Positions 43,338 to 55,013 are shown, numbered from the stretch's first letter. The stretch: 64,000 nucleotides of DNA from Mycobacterium sp. AZCC_0083 (GCF_014202335.1 NZ_JACHGP010000012.1:124001-188000); one strand, 5' to 3'. Program-made: numbers and translations. Notes: a model not told the origin generated them from the letters alone.

Positions 43338-43871
43338 GTGACCGCATCACGCATTCCCACCGCTGCTTCATCCCCCGTCGCTTCGCTCGCCCCTGGCGCT
43401 TCGTTCACATCGCCGATCATCGATTACGAACCACCGCTGGTCGGCATGGCCTTGGCCTGCTCACCGCCCACGCCAGCCGCGCTGCACACGCACACCACGC
43501 GGCGGTTGCGCGCGGTCCCCGTCGCCCCAGCCCACGACGCAGTACCACCCAGGGCTGCGGCCATCTTCGCCGATACCGCACTGCGCCGCGTCCTAGAAGT
43601 GGCCGATCGGCGAAGGCCCATCGCCCAACTGCGGCCACTGCTGGCGCCAACGCTGATCGACGCCGTGGTGGCCATGACGCGGACCACCCCAACCGACGGT
43701 GCGGCCGTGCTTCGCCGGGTACGGCTGCGCACCGCGGGCAGCGCCGACGGCGAGGCGACGGCAGCCGAGGTGTTCGGCACCTACACCAGGGGCCGCCGGG
43801 TCAGGGCCATCGCAGGCCGCATCGAGATCGTCGGGGGCCGCTGGCTGGTCACGGCATTGCAGATCGGCTGA
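43338..43871 (+). CDS. Rv3235-like Ala/Arg/Pro-rich protein
   Basis: About 177 residues from GTG 43338. The N-terminal 80 residues are low-complexity Ala/Pro/Thr. The C-terminal half is an ordered domain (AAIFADTALRRVLEVADRRRP, GTYTRGRRVRAIAGRIEIVGGRWLVTAL). The position before secA1 and the C-terminal pattern match the family of secA1-linked Rv3235 proteins; function unknown. The dispersed repeat (43377-43393) lies inside the N-terminal coding part and is read as PVASLAP. The start is not certain. Confidence 0.7.
   Translation: MTASRIPTAASSPVASLAPGASFTSPIIDYEPPLVGMALACSPPTPAALHTHTTRRLRAVPVAPAHDAVPPRAAAIFADTALRRVLEVADRRRPIAQLRPLLAPTLIDAVVAMTRTTPTDGAAVLRRVRLRTAGSADGEATAAEVFGTYTRGRRVRAIAGRIEIVGGRWLVTALQIG
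43377..43393. repeat. Dispersed GTCGCTTCGCTCGCCCC repeat, copy within the Rv3235-like gene
   Basis: Exact 17-bp core, preceded by CCCCC. Because this gene is on the plus strand the repeat is translated in the opposite sense from the adnB and DUF3152 copies. Confidence 0.85.
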
Positions 43872-43907
43872 GCGACAACGACATCAGTCGCGCCCGCAAG
43901 CCTGGCG

Positions 43908-46736
<2,829 letters not shown>

Positions 46737-46856
46737 GCTAACTTCCCCTGTGGGCTCGATGGAACTCGTGGATTGTCAAAGTTCCATGGTAGGTGACCGA
46801 CCTAACCGGCCTGCGTAAGCAGGCCGGATGGTCGGCCCGGACGAGCCCCGCCGGAA

Positions 46857-47531
46857 CTAGGCCAGCCGAATCAAGCCGTAGTCGTAGGCGTGGCGTCGGT
46901 ACACGACGGTCGGCTTGTCGCTCTGCTTGTCGTGGAACAGGAAGAAGTCGTGTCCCACCAGTTCCATCTCGTACAGGGCGTCGTCGACGGTCATCGGCTT
47001 GGCCTCGTGCTCCTTGGTGCGCACGATCCGGCCTGGTTCGTGATCGTCGGCCAAACCGTCGGCGACCGTCGCGACCTGTTCGCGTGCTGGAGCCTGAGGT
47101 GGGAGGGCGACGGCGGTGGCCTCGGCCAGTGATACCGGCGTCTTGTCGCCGTAGTGGATCTTGCGACGGTCCTTGCTACGACGGAGCCGGTTCTCGAGTT
47201 TGCAGACCGCCGACTCAAGCGCGGCGTAGAAACTGTCGGCGCAGGCTTCGCCGCGGACGACTGGACCCCGTCCGCGGGCAGTGACCTCGACGTGTTGGCA
47301 GTTCTTGCGTTGACGCCGGTTCTTCTCGTGATCGAGCTCGACGTCGAAGAGGTAGATGGTGCGATCGAAGCGCTCGAGGCGCGACAGCTTTTCGGAGACG
47401 TATGTGCGGAAGTGATCGGGGATCTCGACGTTTCGGCCCTTGACGACGACCTCGGCGCGAAGCGCGACTACGGGTTCGTCATCGACCGCGACCATCGTCG
47501 AATGGTCGGTGTCCACGGATTGGGTTGACAT
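46857..47531 (-). CDS. hpf: Long-form ribosome hibernation-promoting factor
   Basis: 224 residues from ATG 47531 (MSTQSVDTDH); the frame is open to 47573. The N-terminal domain (VVVKGRNVEIPDHFRTYVSEKL ... DVELDHEKNRRQRKN) binds the decoding centre. A linker and the C-terminal dimerisation domain (AKPMTVDDALYEMELVGHDFFLF) follow. It is the long HPF type that silences ribosomes under stress, in mycobacteria linked to zinc starvation. It corresponds to Rv3241c. Confidence 0.93.
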   Translation of the reverse strand: MSTQSVDTDHSTMVAVDDEPVVALRAEVVVKGRNVEIPDHFRTYVSEKLSRLERFDRTIYLFDVELDHEKNRRQRKNCQHVEVTARGRGPVVRGEACADSFYAALESAVCKLENRLRRSKDRRKIHYGDKTPVSLAEATAVALPPQAPAREQVATVADGLADDHEPGRIVRTKEHEAKPMTVDDALYEMELVGHDFFLFHDKQSDKPTVVYRRHAYDYGLIRLA

Positions 47532-47844
47532 ACTTGGCAACTCGTTTCTCTTCGGCTTGCCTCTTTCAAGCACGCAAAGTGCTTGCTTGGCTTTTCATGG
47601 AAACGCGCCGAAGGGGCCTGAATCCCGCCGACCATCGGCGCAAGGTGTCGAAAACTCACCTCCTACCGCTGTCAGGCGTAGTGGCGCCGCTTGTCGCCGG
47701 CGCCGCCGTGAGGCACTCACGGGTGGTAGGCCCCGACGGTAGTCCGTGTTCACCTACCAGTGCCACTAAATTCGCACACCTGTTTTGAAGTCTTCACGTT
47801 GGTTTGACCTCGCAGTAATTGCCACACCCGTCGACGGTGCGCCC
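47532..47844. other. 313-base region between comF and hpf
   Basis: No gene is supported. It must carry the hpf promoter on the minus strand. Near the comF end, a nested inverted repeat is visible: GGCACT/AGTGCC (47712-47717 with 47759-47764) enclosing GGTAGG/CCTACC (47725-47730 with 47753-47758). This could fold as a bulged hairpin, perhaps a terminator of comF, but it lacks the usual form. Confidence 0.4.
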
Positions 47845-48522
47845 TCAGGCGTGCGCGACGGTCAGCACGGCCGTGACCCTGGCGCCGGCAGTTTGCAGGA
47901 CCCTCACCGACTCATCCGCGGTAGCACCGGTGGTGACGACGTCGTCGACCAACAGCACGTCGCCCCCGACCGGCTTTCGCAGCACGATCCGCCCTGCGAT
48001 GTTGTGCTGTCGGTCGCTTGCCGAGAGGCCAACCGAGTCGCGGGTGAACGCCCGCATCCGCAGCGCCTGCGAGACCGTCGTGCCAGGCGATCCTGCGGCC
48101 AACGCCATCCGGGTGACCGGGTCTCCGCCGCGGCGCCGGGCGGCCGACCGGCGAGTGGGGGCGGGCACCAGCGTCAGTGGTTCGTCGACGATGCCCCACG
48201 CCAGCAGATGGGTCAGCCCGACGTGCAGTGCCGCGGACAGCGGGGCGACGAGGTCGGTGCGGCCACGTTCCTTGACGGCGACGATCGCCTCGCGGCGGAC
48301 ACCGGCGTAGCGGCCAAGGGAGAAGACGGGGACGCCGGGGTCGAGCCGCGGCGTCACCAGGATCGGTTCGTCGGCCCTGACGGTCAGCGCACCTGCGCAG
48401 GAGTCGCACCAGCGGGTCGACGGCGCACCGCAGCCGCCGCACTCCACGGGCAGCACGAGGTCGAGCAGCACCCCCGCAGTGTGTCGTCGCGGTCTGACAG
48501 ATAGCTGGGACCGCCTGGCCAC
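47845..48522 (-). CDS. ComF-family phosphoribosyltransferase-like protein
   Basis: Up to 225 residues (GTG 48522; a GTG at 48474 is an alternative start). An N-terminal zinc-finger-like CGGCGAPSTRWCDSC is followed by a PRTase domain with the PRPP loop VLLVDDVVTTGAT. ComF relatives are linked to DNA uptake or repair in other bacteria; the mycobacterial role (Rv3242c) is unproven. It marks the left border of the accessory glycan block. Confidence 0.88.
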   Translation of the reverse strand: MARRSQLSVRPRRHTAGVLLDLVLPVECGGCGAPSTRWCDSCAGALTVRADEPILVTPRLDPGVPVFSLGRYAGVRREAIVAVKERGRTDLVAPLSAALHVGLTHLLAWGIVDEPLTLVPAPTRRSAARRRGGDPVTRMALAAGSPGTTVSQALRMRAFTRDSVGLSASDRQHNIAGRIVLRKPVGGDVLLVDDVVTTGATADESVRVLQTAGARVTAVLTVAHA

Positions 48523-48771
48523 CTTGTTTGCCAGCTAGTGAACGCCGACCGCCTCGAGTCGATTGGCCCGTATTCGCCGGGCGAGCTAGCGGGTTTCGGC
48601 TGAACAGCTCCTGTGCGCAACCAAGAGGGTGCTCAGAGCCCTCCCCATTTCCCGCTGAATTCGATCTTTCACGTGCCGATTCGACGACATCGCGCCGCTT
48701 CCGGCTACCGATCTGCCGCAGTGGCATCGTCGATGTATGCTTTGCTGCAGCCTACAACTTGGAGAGTGGAC

Positions 48772-49512
48772 GTGAGTGTGGACACCGGGAGCGAAGCCAA
48801 GATCTCCTACACGGGTTTGGATGAGCTTTGGCAGGCCTATGACCAGCTGGTGCTGGACCTAGCGAAGCGTGAAGGTGCTACCACCGTGGCAGAGCTCGGA
48901 GGCGGTGCCAATCCGATCGTTGGTGATGCGGACAAGTGGGGTTTCATTCAGCACCGCGTCGTCCTCGACATCTCGGCCGACGAGCTCGCGAAGGCCGACG
49001 GTGACGTAGAGACGCGCGTGGCCGATCTCTGCCAGCCGATCCCGGGTGAAGAGGGCTCCTACGACCTGGTGTTCTCGAAGATGCTGTGCGAGCACCTACC
49101 CAACGCTCGCGTCTTTCACGAGAACTGCTTCAAACTCCTCCGGCCAGGAGGATTGTCGGTGCACTTCTTCCCGACGCTCTACACCCTGCCCTTCGTGATC
49201 AACCGGCTCGTCCCCGAGGATCTGACTCGGTCGATACTCCGCAAGGTCCAGCCCGGTCGGCTCGAAGACCCGAAGCACCAGAAGTTTCCTGCGTACTACC
49301 GTTGGTGCACCGGCCCCACCCGGCGGGCCATCAAGCGCTACGAGAGCGCGGGATTCGAAGTCGAGCGGTGGGACGCAGCCTTCGGACACCTTTACTACCA
49401 ACGGATTCCGCTACTGAATTCGTTGGAGCGCGCCAAGACCAACTTCCTGCTCGAGCATCCGGTGCGCCCACTCACCAGCTTCGCGACGGTCATCCTGCGC
49501 AAGCCGGCCTAA
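48772..49512 (+). CDS. SAM-dependent class I methyltransferase
   Basis: 246 residues, GTG at 48772 preceded by GGAGAG. SAM-binding motif I is AELGGGANPIVG (about residues 42-53). Motif II-like acidic residues are in VVLDIS, then YDLVFSKMLCEHLPN and FKLLRPGGLSVHFF. The C-terminal region (SFATVILRKPA) ends in the typical antiparallel strand. The presence of polymerase-, flippase- and acyltransferase-like genes nearby suggests a glycan or sugar substrate. No M. tuberculosis counterpart is known to me at this site. Confidence 0.85.
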   Translation: MSVDTGSEAKISYTGLDELWQAYDQLVLDLAKREGATTVAELGGGANPIVGDADKWGFIQHRVVLDISADELAKADGDVETRVADLCQPIPGEEGSYDLVFSKMLCEHLPNARVFHENCFKLLRPGGLSVHFFPTLYTLPFVINRLVPEDLTRSILRKVQPGRLEDPKHQKFPAYYRWCTGPTRRAIKRYESAGFEVERWDAAFGHLYYQRIPLLNSLERAKTNFLLEHPVRPLTSFATVILRKPA

Positions 49513-49524
49513 GCGCGGCCAGCG

Positions 49525-50157
49525 TCAGTCGCAGTCACCTTGGGCGAACGCCTTCGCCAGAGCGAAGTACTGGTAGGCGTAGACGAACTCCCAATGCGCC
49601 GCTGAGAAGTCGTACTTGCGCGGGACCGCCTCCATCACCACATTGCTGGGATCAGGCGAAAAGCACTGCCGGAAAACCAATCTGGCACGTGGGATGTGGT
49701 ACTTCCACGACACGACGATGATCTTGCGCCAGGATCGCTCGGTGGCAAGACGGTGCATCATCTCCGCCTCACCGCGGGTCGTCAACGACAGCGGGCGTTC
49801 ACACAGAACCTCGATGCCGCCGGTCGCCTCGGTGCACACCCGCTGCATGACGGGGTCCGAGGCGCCGTAGGGGTTGGACAACACCACCGTTGGCGCCCAC
49901 CCATAGCGGGCCAAGCTGATCCCGTATTCCTCCCGCCCGTCGTGTTCGCCACCGAGCACCACGACGGCGTCCGCCCGCTGCAACGGGTCCGCCGACGCAT
50001 TGGTGAACACGAAATACCCACTGATCCCGATCAGCAGCATGAGCGCAACGACCACCGCGACTGCCACCAGGATCGCCTGACGAACGTTAGCCAGCCGCTT
50101 ACTCCGCCAGCTCGTCGGCGCGCGTGAGTTCAATGTTTCGACCCTAGTCCCCCGCAT
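49525..50157 (-). CDS. YdcF/SanA-like (DUF218) membrane protein
   Basis: 210 residues. One N-terminal membrane helix (AILVAVAVVVALMLLIGISGYFVF) is followed by a DUF218 domain (ADAVVVLGGEHDGREEYGISLA, SLTTRGEAEMM, IIVVSWKYHIPRARLVFRQCF). Members act at the cell envelope, and some affect peptidoglycan or glycan metabolism. It lies tail to tail with the methyltransferase gene and divergent from the polymerase-like gene. Confidence 0.85.
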   Translation of the reverse strand: MRGTRVETLNSRAPTSWRSKRLANVRQAILVAVAVVVALMLLIGISGYFVFTNASADPLQRADAVVVLGGEHDGREEYGISLARYGWAPTVVLSNPYGASDPVMQRVCTEATGGIEVLCERPLSLTTRGEAEMMHRLATERSWRKIIVVSWKYHIPRARLVFRQCFSPDPSNVVMEAVPRKYDFSAAHWEFVYAYQYFALAKAFAQGDCD

Positions 50158-50516
50158 CAGCTCCCGCTGCCTGCCGGTTCGTCATGCCGGTCTGATTCGT
50201 CATCGACCGAGGAGTGCGGACTGGCACCGAGCGCGGTGCGGGGTTGCGCGCCAGCGCGTTTACGGTGCGGACCCACGGCGCCCTGCCCTCCCAAATCGGC
50301 GCCTCCAAATCGCGGCGTCCATCGCGATCGCCACCAGCACGACCCGTCAGAACTGTCGAAGTAAGCTCAGATGCTGCTGCGGCGAGCGACGGAACATCGT
50401 TCGCTCGCGCGGTCCTCAGCGCTACCAAATACAATAGCTGGCAGTCGTAGCGACGGCACCACGCCGCAGTCGCGCCGATTATTGCATTCAGCGAAGTCAA
50501 TGCGAGGATGGAAGCC
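50158..50516. other. 359-base intergenic region between divergent ydcF-like and polymerase-like genes
   Basis: No gene is supported in either strand. The sequence near 50400-50500 is less GC-rich than its surroundings, as in the promoter of a transferred gene block. It probably holds the promoters of both flanking genes. TTCGTCAT occurs twice at about 50171-50200, 15-20 bases apart. Confidence 0.45.
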
Positions 50517-51971
50517 GTGACACTTGGTATGAGCTCGCGGGCCGAGAAGGTTGCTGGCATCGCTATCGTCGTGCTTTGCCCCGTCGTCGCAGTTCTGGCA
50601 GTCGCGGGTGGGCTGATCGCGAAGCTCGCCCTGGCGGGGGTGCTCGCGCTGATCGTCAGCTTCTACATCGGCCTGCGCCATCCCCTGTGGCTGTTCTGGG
50701 GTTTGGCCTTCGTACTGGGAGCGCTGCCGTTCGGATACTTCCCCGGCGTGCACGTCCCGCTGTATTTGCCGTTCGCTGCGGGGATGGTGCTCGCCGCGGT
50801 CGTGCACGCGGGCGGCCAGGCGATCGCTCAGCCGTCCGAGCGGCGGCCCCTTCATCCGCTGGAAAAGGCCGTGGTGTTGCTGATCCTCGCGTCGGCGCTG
50901 TCACTGGTCTTCACTGGCGGCAGCATCGTCGACGTGACGGTGTTCGTCAGGTGGATCATCGCGACGCTGGTGATGATCGCGTTGCTGCGCCTGTCTCGAG
51001 AGAATCTGGCACGTTTCGGGCGCATCTACGTCTATGCCGCGACGCTCAACGCACTCTTCGGCATCGCGATCGTGCTGGCGGACCCGCAGCACAGGTTCAT
51101 CAAGATTCTCGCCATCTTCGACTACGACCGTGAGGCCACTGCCCGGTTCGTGTTCACCGATGAGGGGCAGAGCAGGTTCACCCGACTCGGTGGAACATGG
51201 GTCGACCCGAACATGGCTGGAATCGGATTGGTGCCCGCGCTGGTGATGGGAATCGTCCTGCTCAAGGGCCGGATGCGGATCGCCGTGACGGCCATCGTCT
51301 CCGTCGCCATCGTCCTGACGCTGAGCCGAGCGGCGATCTTCAGCGTGCTGGCGGGCGTCGTCCTCGTACTGCTCTTCCACGCCATGCGTTCTCGCCATCG
51401 CCTGGCCATACTGGGAACGATCGCCTTCGGCAGCGTGTGCGCGCTACTGGTGCCCGCCATCCGCACCCGCATCCTTACCTCCTTCGGCAGCCAGGACCAG
51501 GGGGCCCTGGATCGCTGGGCATCGTTGGCCGCATGGCCGCACAACATGTCGGGCCACTGGCTCTTCGGGCTCGGCTGGGGCCGAAGGGAATTCGTCGACG
51601 GTAGCTTTGCCTTCAACTTGAACTTCGTCTCCAATGCCCCATTGATCGCCGCCTATCGCGCAGGGATGATTGCCGGCTTGATCTTCGTCGCGGTGCTGGT
51701 CATCGGCTGCATCATGAGTTATCGGGCGTTGCGTTCCGATTCCCTGCCAGCTGCTCTATACGGTGGCGTCTTCATCGGATTCTGTGTCGTGGCACTGCAA
51801 CTCGACCACCCCGTCGTGGACATCCCCCAGATGACGGCGGCGTTCGGGATCCTGTTGACCTTCCTGGTCTACGTGGATCGATCACGTGAAAAGCCCGATC
51901 CGCTACAGCCCGTGCTGGCGGATACCGGCCAGATGGCGTCCGGCCCCGCGTACCGGTACGCGTTGCACTAA
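50517..51971 (+). CDS. O-antigen ligase/polymerase-like polytopic membrane protein
   Basis: 484 residues from GTG 50517 (AGGA eight bases upstream; ATG 50508 and ATG 50529 are alternatives). About 11-12 hydrophobic spans. A large periplasmic-type loop in the second half (TRILTSFGSQDQGALDRWASLAAWPHNMSGHWLFGLG) contains the pattern DRW ... W ... G.G.G seen in Wzy/WaaL-type O-antigen ligases and polymerases. It probably joins or polymerises lipid-linked glycans outside the membrane. A flippase-like gene follows in opposite direction. Confidence 0.82.
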   Translation: MTLGMSSRAEKVAGIAIVVLCPVVAVLAVAGGLIAKLALAGVLALIVSFYIGLRHPLWLFWGLAFVLGALPFGYFPGVHVPLYLPFAAGMVLAAVVHAGGQAIAQPSERRPLHPLEKAVVLLILASALSLVFTGGSIVDVTVFVRWIIATLVMIALLRLSRENLARFGRIYVYAATLNALFGIAIVLADPQHRFIKILAIFDYDREATARFVFTDEGQSRFTRLGGTWVDPNMAGIGLVPALVMGIVLLKGRMRIAVTAIVSVAIVLTLSRAAIFSVLAGVVLVLLFHAMRSRHRLAILGTIAFGSVCALLVPAIRTRILTSFGSQDQGALDRWASLAAWPHNMSGHWLFGLGWGRREFVDGSFAFNLNFVSNAPLIAAYRAGMIAGLIFVAVLVIGCIMSYRALRSDSLPAALYGGVFIGFCVVALQLDHPVVDIPQMTAAFGILLTFLVYVDRSREKPDPLQPVLADTGQMASGPAYRYALH

Positions 51972-51977
51972 CGAGAG

Positions 51978-53138
51978 TTACGCCTTGGCCTTTCGGCGGT
52001 AGATCGCCGTCGCATAGATGGTCAGGAGTATCGCGTCGGTGATGACGGTGGCAATCGCAGCGCCGACGGCGCCGAAGACGGCCAACGCGGCGACCAGGCC
52101 TAGCTTGACCGGCACCAGCCCAAGGTTGGCGACCAGCCGGACCACGTCACGCCGCTGCGCGTAGAGGATCACCTGCAGAATCGAACTGATCGTGCGCATG
52201 GCGCAGAACACGGCCATCAGCAGCATGGCGACGGCGAGTTCGGTTGGCGCGGGCGAGATCAGCAGCACGATTCCGGTGATGAGCACCAGCAGGCCGGTGC
52301 CGCCACCGATGAGCAGCGTGCTGCGCAGCGGTGGGCCAGTGGACAGATCACCGCCGCTGGCCCGCAGCGGTTCGTGGTAGGTCATCCCGAATGCCTGGCC
52401 GACCGCGGCGAGTCCAACGGTGACGGTGACGGTGAGCGTGTAGTAGCCGACGGTGGTGTGGTTGGTGAGAAATCCCAGGAGCAGGACGTCGCCCTGAAGG
52501 TAGAGGCACATGCCGAGCATTTCGCCGGTGAGTGCTGCGATCAGTTTTGGCGACCCGGGTATTCCGGGGCGGTGCCCGAAGATTCGCACGGCGCCGATCG
52601 CGAAGATCACCACGTATTGCGAGCAATAGAGCATGGTCGCGATGGTCAGCGTTGGATGGGCCGTGCCGAACATGTACGCGCATGCGAGGGCGACGCTGAC
52701 CGTCTGCCGGATCGTGCCGACGCGCCAGTAGAGCTGGGGATGGCCGTCGCGCACGGACTGGCTCAGCCATGCGTTGCAAGCCATTTCACCGCCGGCGACG
52801 ACCAGCCCGAACCAGGCGATGTAGTGCACCCCGGTGAGGGCGACGCCGGTTGCCGACAACGCCGCACCGAGCAGGTATCGCGTGGTGCGCTCGGCGAGGA
52901 AGCGCTCTTCGGACTCGCGCATCGCGCGGATCTGGAACGAGTTGTCCAGCGGAGGGCCGACCACCGCCGACAGCGCGAAGCCCATGCCGTACAGGCCGTA
53001 GTTGGCGACTCCGAGACGCGCAACGAGCGCCAGCGTCCACAGCATGCCGACGCCGCGGCCGCCGTACATCCACAGCACGGCCATCAGCGTCTTGACGTTG
53101 TTGGTCGGTGCGCCTTTCGACGCGGTCGATTCGGACAC
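51978..53138 (-). CDS. Wzx-like polysaccharide flippase
   Basis: 386 residues, GTG start, about 10-12 hydrophobic spans. N-terminal MYGGRGVGMLWTLALVARLGVANYGLYGMGFALSAVVGPPLDN is typical of MATE/MOP-type polysaccharide exporters (shown here only as a description: residues about 24-66, key features GRG, LG.A.YG.Y). It is somewhat short for the family, so the helix count may be reduced. The acyltransferase gene lies 21 bases upstream on the same strand, suggesting one operon. Confidence 0.78.
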   Translation of the reverse strand: MSESTASKGAPTNNVKTLMAVLWMYGGRGVGMLWTLALVARLGVANYGLYGMGFALSAVVGPPLDNSFQIRAMRESEERFLAERTTRYLLGAALSATGVALTGVHYIAWFGLVVAGGEMACNAWLSQSVRDGHPQLYWRVGTIRQTVSVALACAYMFGTAHPTLTIATMLYCSQYVVIFAIGAVRIFGHRPGIPGSPKLIAALTGEMLGMCLYLQGDVLLLGFLTNHTTVGYYTLTVTVTVGLAAVGQAFGMTYHEPLRASGGDLSTGPPLRSTLLIGGGTGLLVLITGIVLLISPAPTELAVAMLLMAVFCAMRTISSILQVILYAQRRDVVRLVANLGLVPVKLGLVAALAVFGAVGAAIATVITDAILLTIYATAIYRRKAKA

Positions 53139-53159
53139 TATTCGGCTATCGGTCCCACA

Positions 53160-53834
53160 TCAGAAGAAGAGCGGTCGGTAGTGGGCGCTGTACTGCAGAG
53201 CGTCGGGGTTCCGCTTCGCGATGACCTTTGCAGGCACGCCGCCCACTACTTCGAGTTCACCGACGTCCTTGTTCACCAATGACTGCGCAGCCACCACCGC
53301 ACCGCGGTGGATGAACGAAGGCAGGATCATCGCGCGACTGGCGATCCAGACGTAGTCCTCGATGACCGTCGGATTCGGGATGATCGTGAAGTCCGGGTGG
53401 TTGATGTCGTGGCCACCGCCGAGCATGTGGGTGTCGCTGGCGATCGTGACGTTGTCGCCGATCCAGAGCCCGGCACGCGAGTCCAGGAAACACCGGAAAC
53501 CAATGGTGGTGTCTCGTCCGATCGTCAGGAACTCCGCATCGAAGACCGTGGTACCGCGAAAGATCGTCGAGCCCTTGCCGATCGTGGCTCCGAGAAAACG
53601 CAGGAACCCTTGCCGGATCGTGTGCGATGGAATGTAGGTGACGACCGTGTTGAACGCGACCATTCCGAGGTAGTTGCGCAGCTGGCGGAGGAACGTCATC
53701 CCCTCCAGCTTCATCTCCACTACCCGGTTGTCGGAATCCAGCACGTATTCCAGATTCGGCATCTTGAGATCCGGGGCGGCCGCGAGCTTCCTCGCGACGT
53801 CAGCGGGATCAGCGGCGGCGGGTTCGGGGTACAC
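53160..53834 (-). CDS. Hexapeptide-repeat (left-handed beta-helix) acyltransferase
   Basis: 224 residues from GTG 53834 (AGAGGAA upstream). An N-terminal 90-residue segment precedes hexapeptide repeats (ATIGKGSTIFRGTTVFD, LTIGRDTTIGFRCFLDS, IWIGDNVTIASD) and the C-terminal coil (GAVVAAQSLVNKDV, VGGVPAKVIAKR). The active-site-like His is in MLGGGHDINH. It resembles O-acetyltransferases that decorate glycans. It is co-directional with the flippase-like gene and completes the putative glycan module. Confidence 0.87.
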   Translation of the reverse strand: MYPEPAAADPADVARKLAAAPDLKMPNLEYVLDSDNRVVEMKLEGMTFLRQLRNYLGMVAFNTVVTYIPSHTIRQGFLRFLGATIGKGSTIFRGTTVFDAEFLTIGRDTTIGFRCFLDSRAGLWIGDNVTIASDTHMLGGGHDINHPDFTIIPNPTVIEDYVWIASRAMILPSFIHRGAVVAAQSLVNKDVGELEVVGGVPAKVIAKRNPDALQYSAHYRPLFF

Positions 53835-54112
53835 GTGTCTCGTTCCTCTCGTCGATCCGGATAAACCATAGCGGTAATTGACGTCATGCAACCACCCGGT
53901 GGTCGCGAGTCGAGGATTGCTCTGACCTGGCCGTGCCGCCCACCACGCTGAGCTGCCGGTCCGATGTGGCAACGTCGTTCTAGTCGCTAACCAGATGGGC
54001 CTCGCCGCCGGTAACGCGGCGATTGACGCGCTTCTGGCCCCTGCGCTGGCAAACCGCTTCCGATCGGCGCAAGAACACCCGCAGTCGGTGTCGAGACGTT
54101 TGCGCGTTTCAG

Positions 54113-54772
54113 CTACGGCGCGGGAGCGAGACGCAGCCCTTCGATGATCACAGTCGACACGAGGTCGGCCTGCTGCTCGATGGCAGCCGGGTCGTTCGAG
54201 GGCGCGGCATCCAGCAGCGTCCCCAGTGACGTGAGGCTGAACGGCGCGGCGCCCCCATGGGTCACCAGGAAGAAGAAGGCACGATGGGAGATCGGCCGGA
54301 TCGTGCCGTCCTCGGCGAGGTGGTTCAGCAGCCGAACGATCGGGCGCTGCGACGGCTCGACATAGGTCTCGTAGATGTACCGCAGCCGCTCGGTGTCCTG
54401 GTGACCTTCATTGTTCATCAGCGAGAGGAGCTCGGGGTGGGCGGCGGAGTAGATGAGGAACTGCCGGATCGACAGGCGCAACTGCTCGAGAGGTTCGCTG
54501 ATGGTGGGGTCGAACACGGCGTGCAGTTCGTTGACCAGGCCACCGAACCCATAATCGACTGCGGCCCGCCACAAGTCTTCCTTGGTGCCGAATCGCTGAT
54601 AGATCAGGTTGTGACTGACTCCGAGTTCGCGGTTGATGGTCCGTAGCGACGCCCCGTCATAGCCCAGGGTCGCGAACTGCTTGAGCGCGACGGCGAGGAT
54701 CACGTCGACGGACAGGCTGTCGGCGGCCTTGGGGCGTCCGCGCGGCCGCTCCTTCGCCTGGGTCTTCGCCAT
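54113..54772 (-). CDS. TetR-family regulator
   Basis: 219 residues from ATG 54772 (GGAAGAA upstream; a GTG 18 bases earlier is possible). A basic N-terminus with the RGRP hook (KERPRGRPKAAD) precedes a helix-turn-helix (VALKQFATLGYDGASLRTINRELGVSHNLIYQRFG) read here from about residue 27 to 60. The ligand domain is not recognised. It lies beside the glycan block and the gene fragments, and an AT-rich inverted repeat lies upstream. Confidence 0.88.
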   Translation of the reverse strand: MAKTQAKERPRGRPKAADSLSVDVILAVALKQFATLGYDGASLRTINRELGVSHNLIYQRFGTKEDLWRAAVDYGFGGLVNELHAVFDPTISEPLEQLRLSIRQFLIYSAAHPELLSLMNNEGHQDTERLRYIYETYVEPSQRPIVRLLNHLAEDGTIRPISHRAFFFLVTHGGAAPFSLTSLGTLLDAAPSNDPAAIEQQADLVSTVIIEGLRLAPAP

Positions 54773-54811
54773 CACGCGATTCTTCCACAACGGTTCACCA
54801 TATTTATATTG

Positions 54812-54832
54812 TCAATTATCCATTATTTGACG
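54812..54832. promoter_or_regulatory. AT-rich inverted repeat, candidate TetR self-operator
   Basis: GTCAATTA and TATTTGAC face each other with TCCAT between, matching at seven of eight positions. It lies 40-60 bases upstream of the TetR ATG in a strikingly AT-rich stretch. TetR-family genes are usually autoregulated through such sites. Confidence 0.5.
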
Positions 54833-54914
54833 TAGACTTGCCGAACGCCCCCGTCCATGCAGTTCGACGATGCCGTTCCACTCCCAAACTCAGTGCCTGC
54901 CTAGGAGTTTCACA

Positions 54915-55013
54915 GTGTCGTTACACCGGCTTTCGTCAGTCACGATCGGTGTCCCAGACGTCGCGGCTGCCGCTGGTCGACGCGGGCAGGCACCCCGAAG
55001 CCCAAACGTTTGA
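54915..55013 (+). pseudogene. N-terminal fragment of a VOC/glyoxalase-family protein
   Basis: From a GTG the frame reads VSLHRLSSVTIGVPDVAAAAG, which is a typical first strand and loop of vicinal-oxygen-chelate (glyoxalase/dioxygenase) proteins. After about 20 residues the similarity stops, and the frame ends at TGA 55011-55013. The rest of the gene is missing. Confidence 0.5.

Noticed and set aside
54113..54772. This TetR protein as regulator of the glycan module
   Set aside because: Its operator-like repeat faces the decayed VOC/hydroxylase fragments, not the glycan genes. A link to the module is not supported by the sequence.
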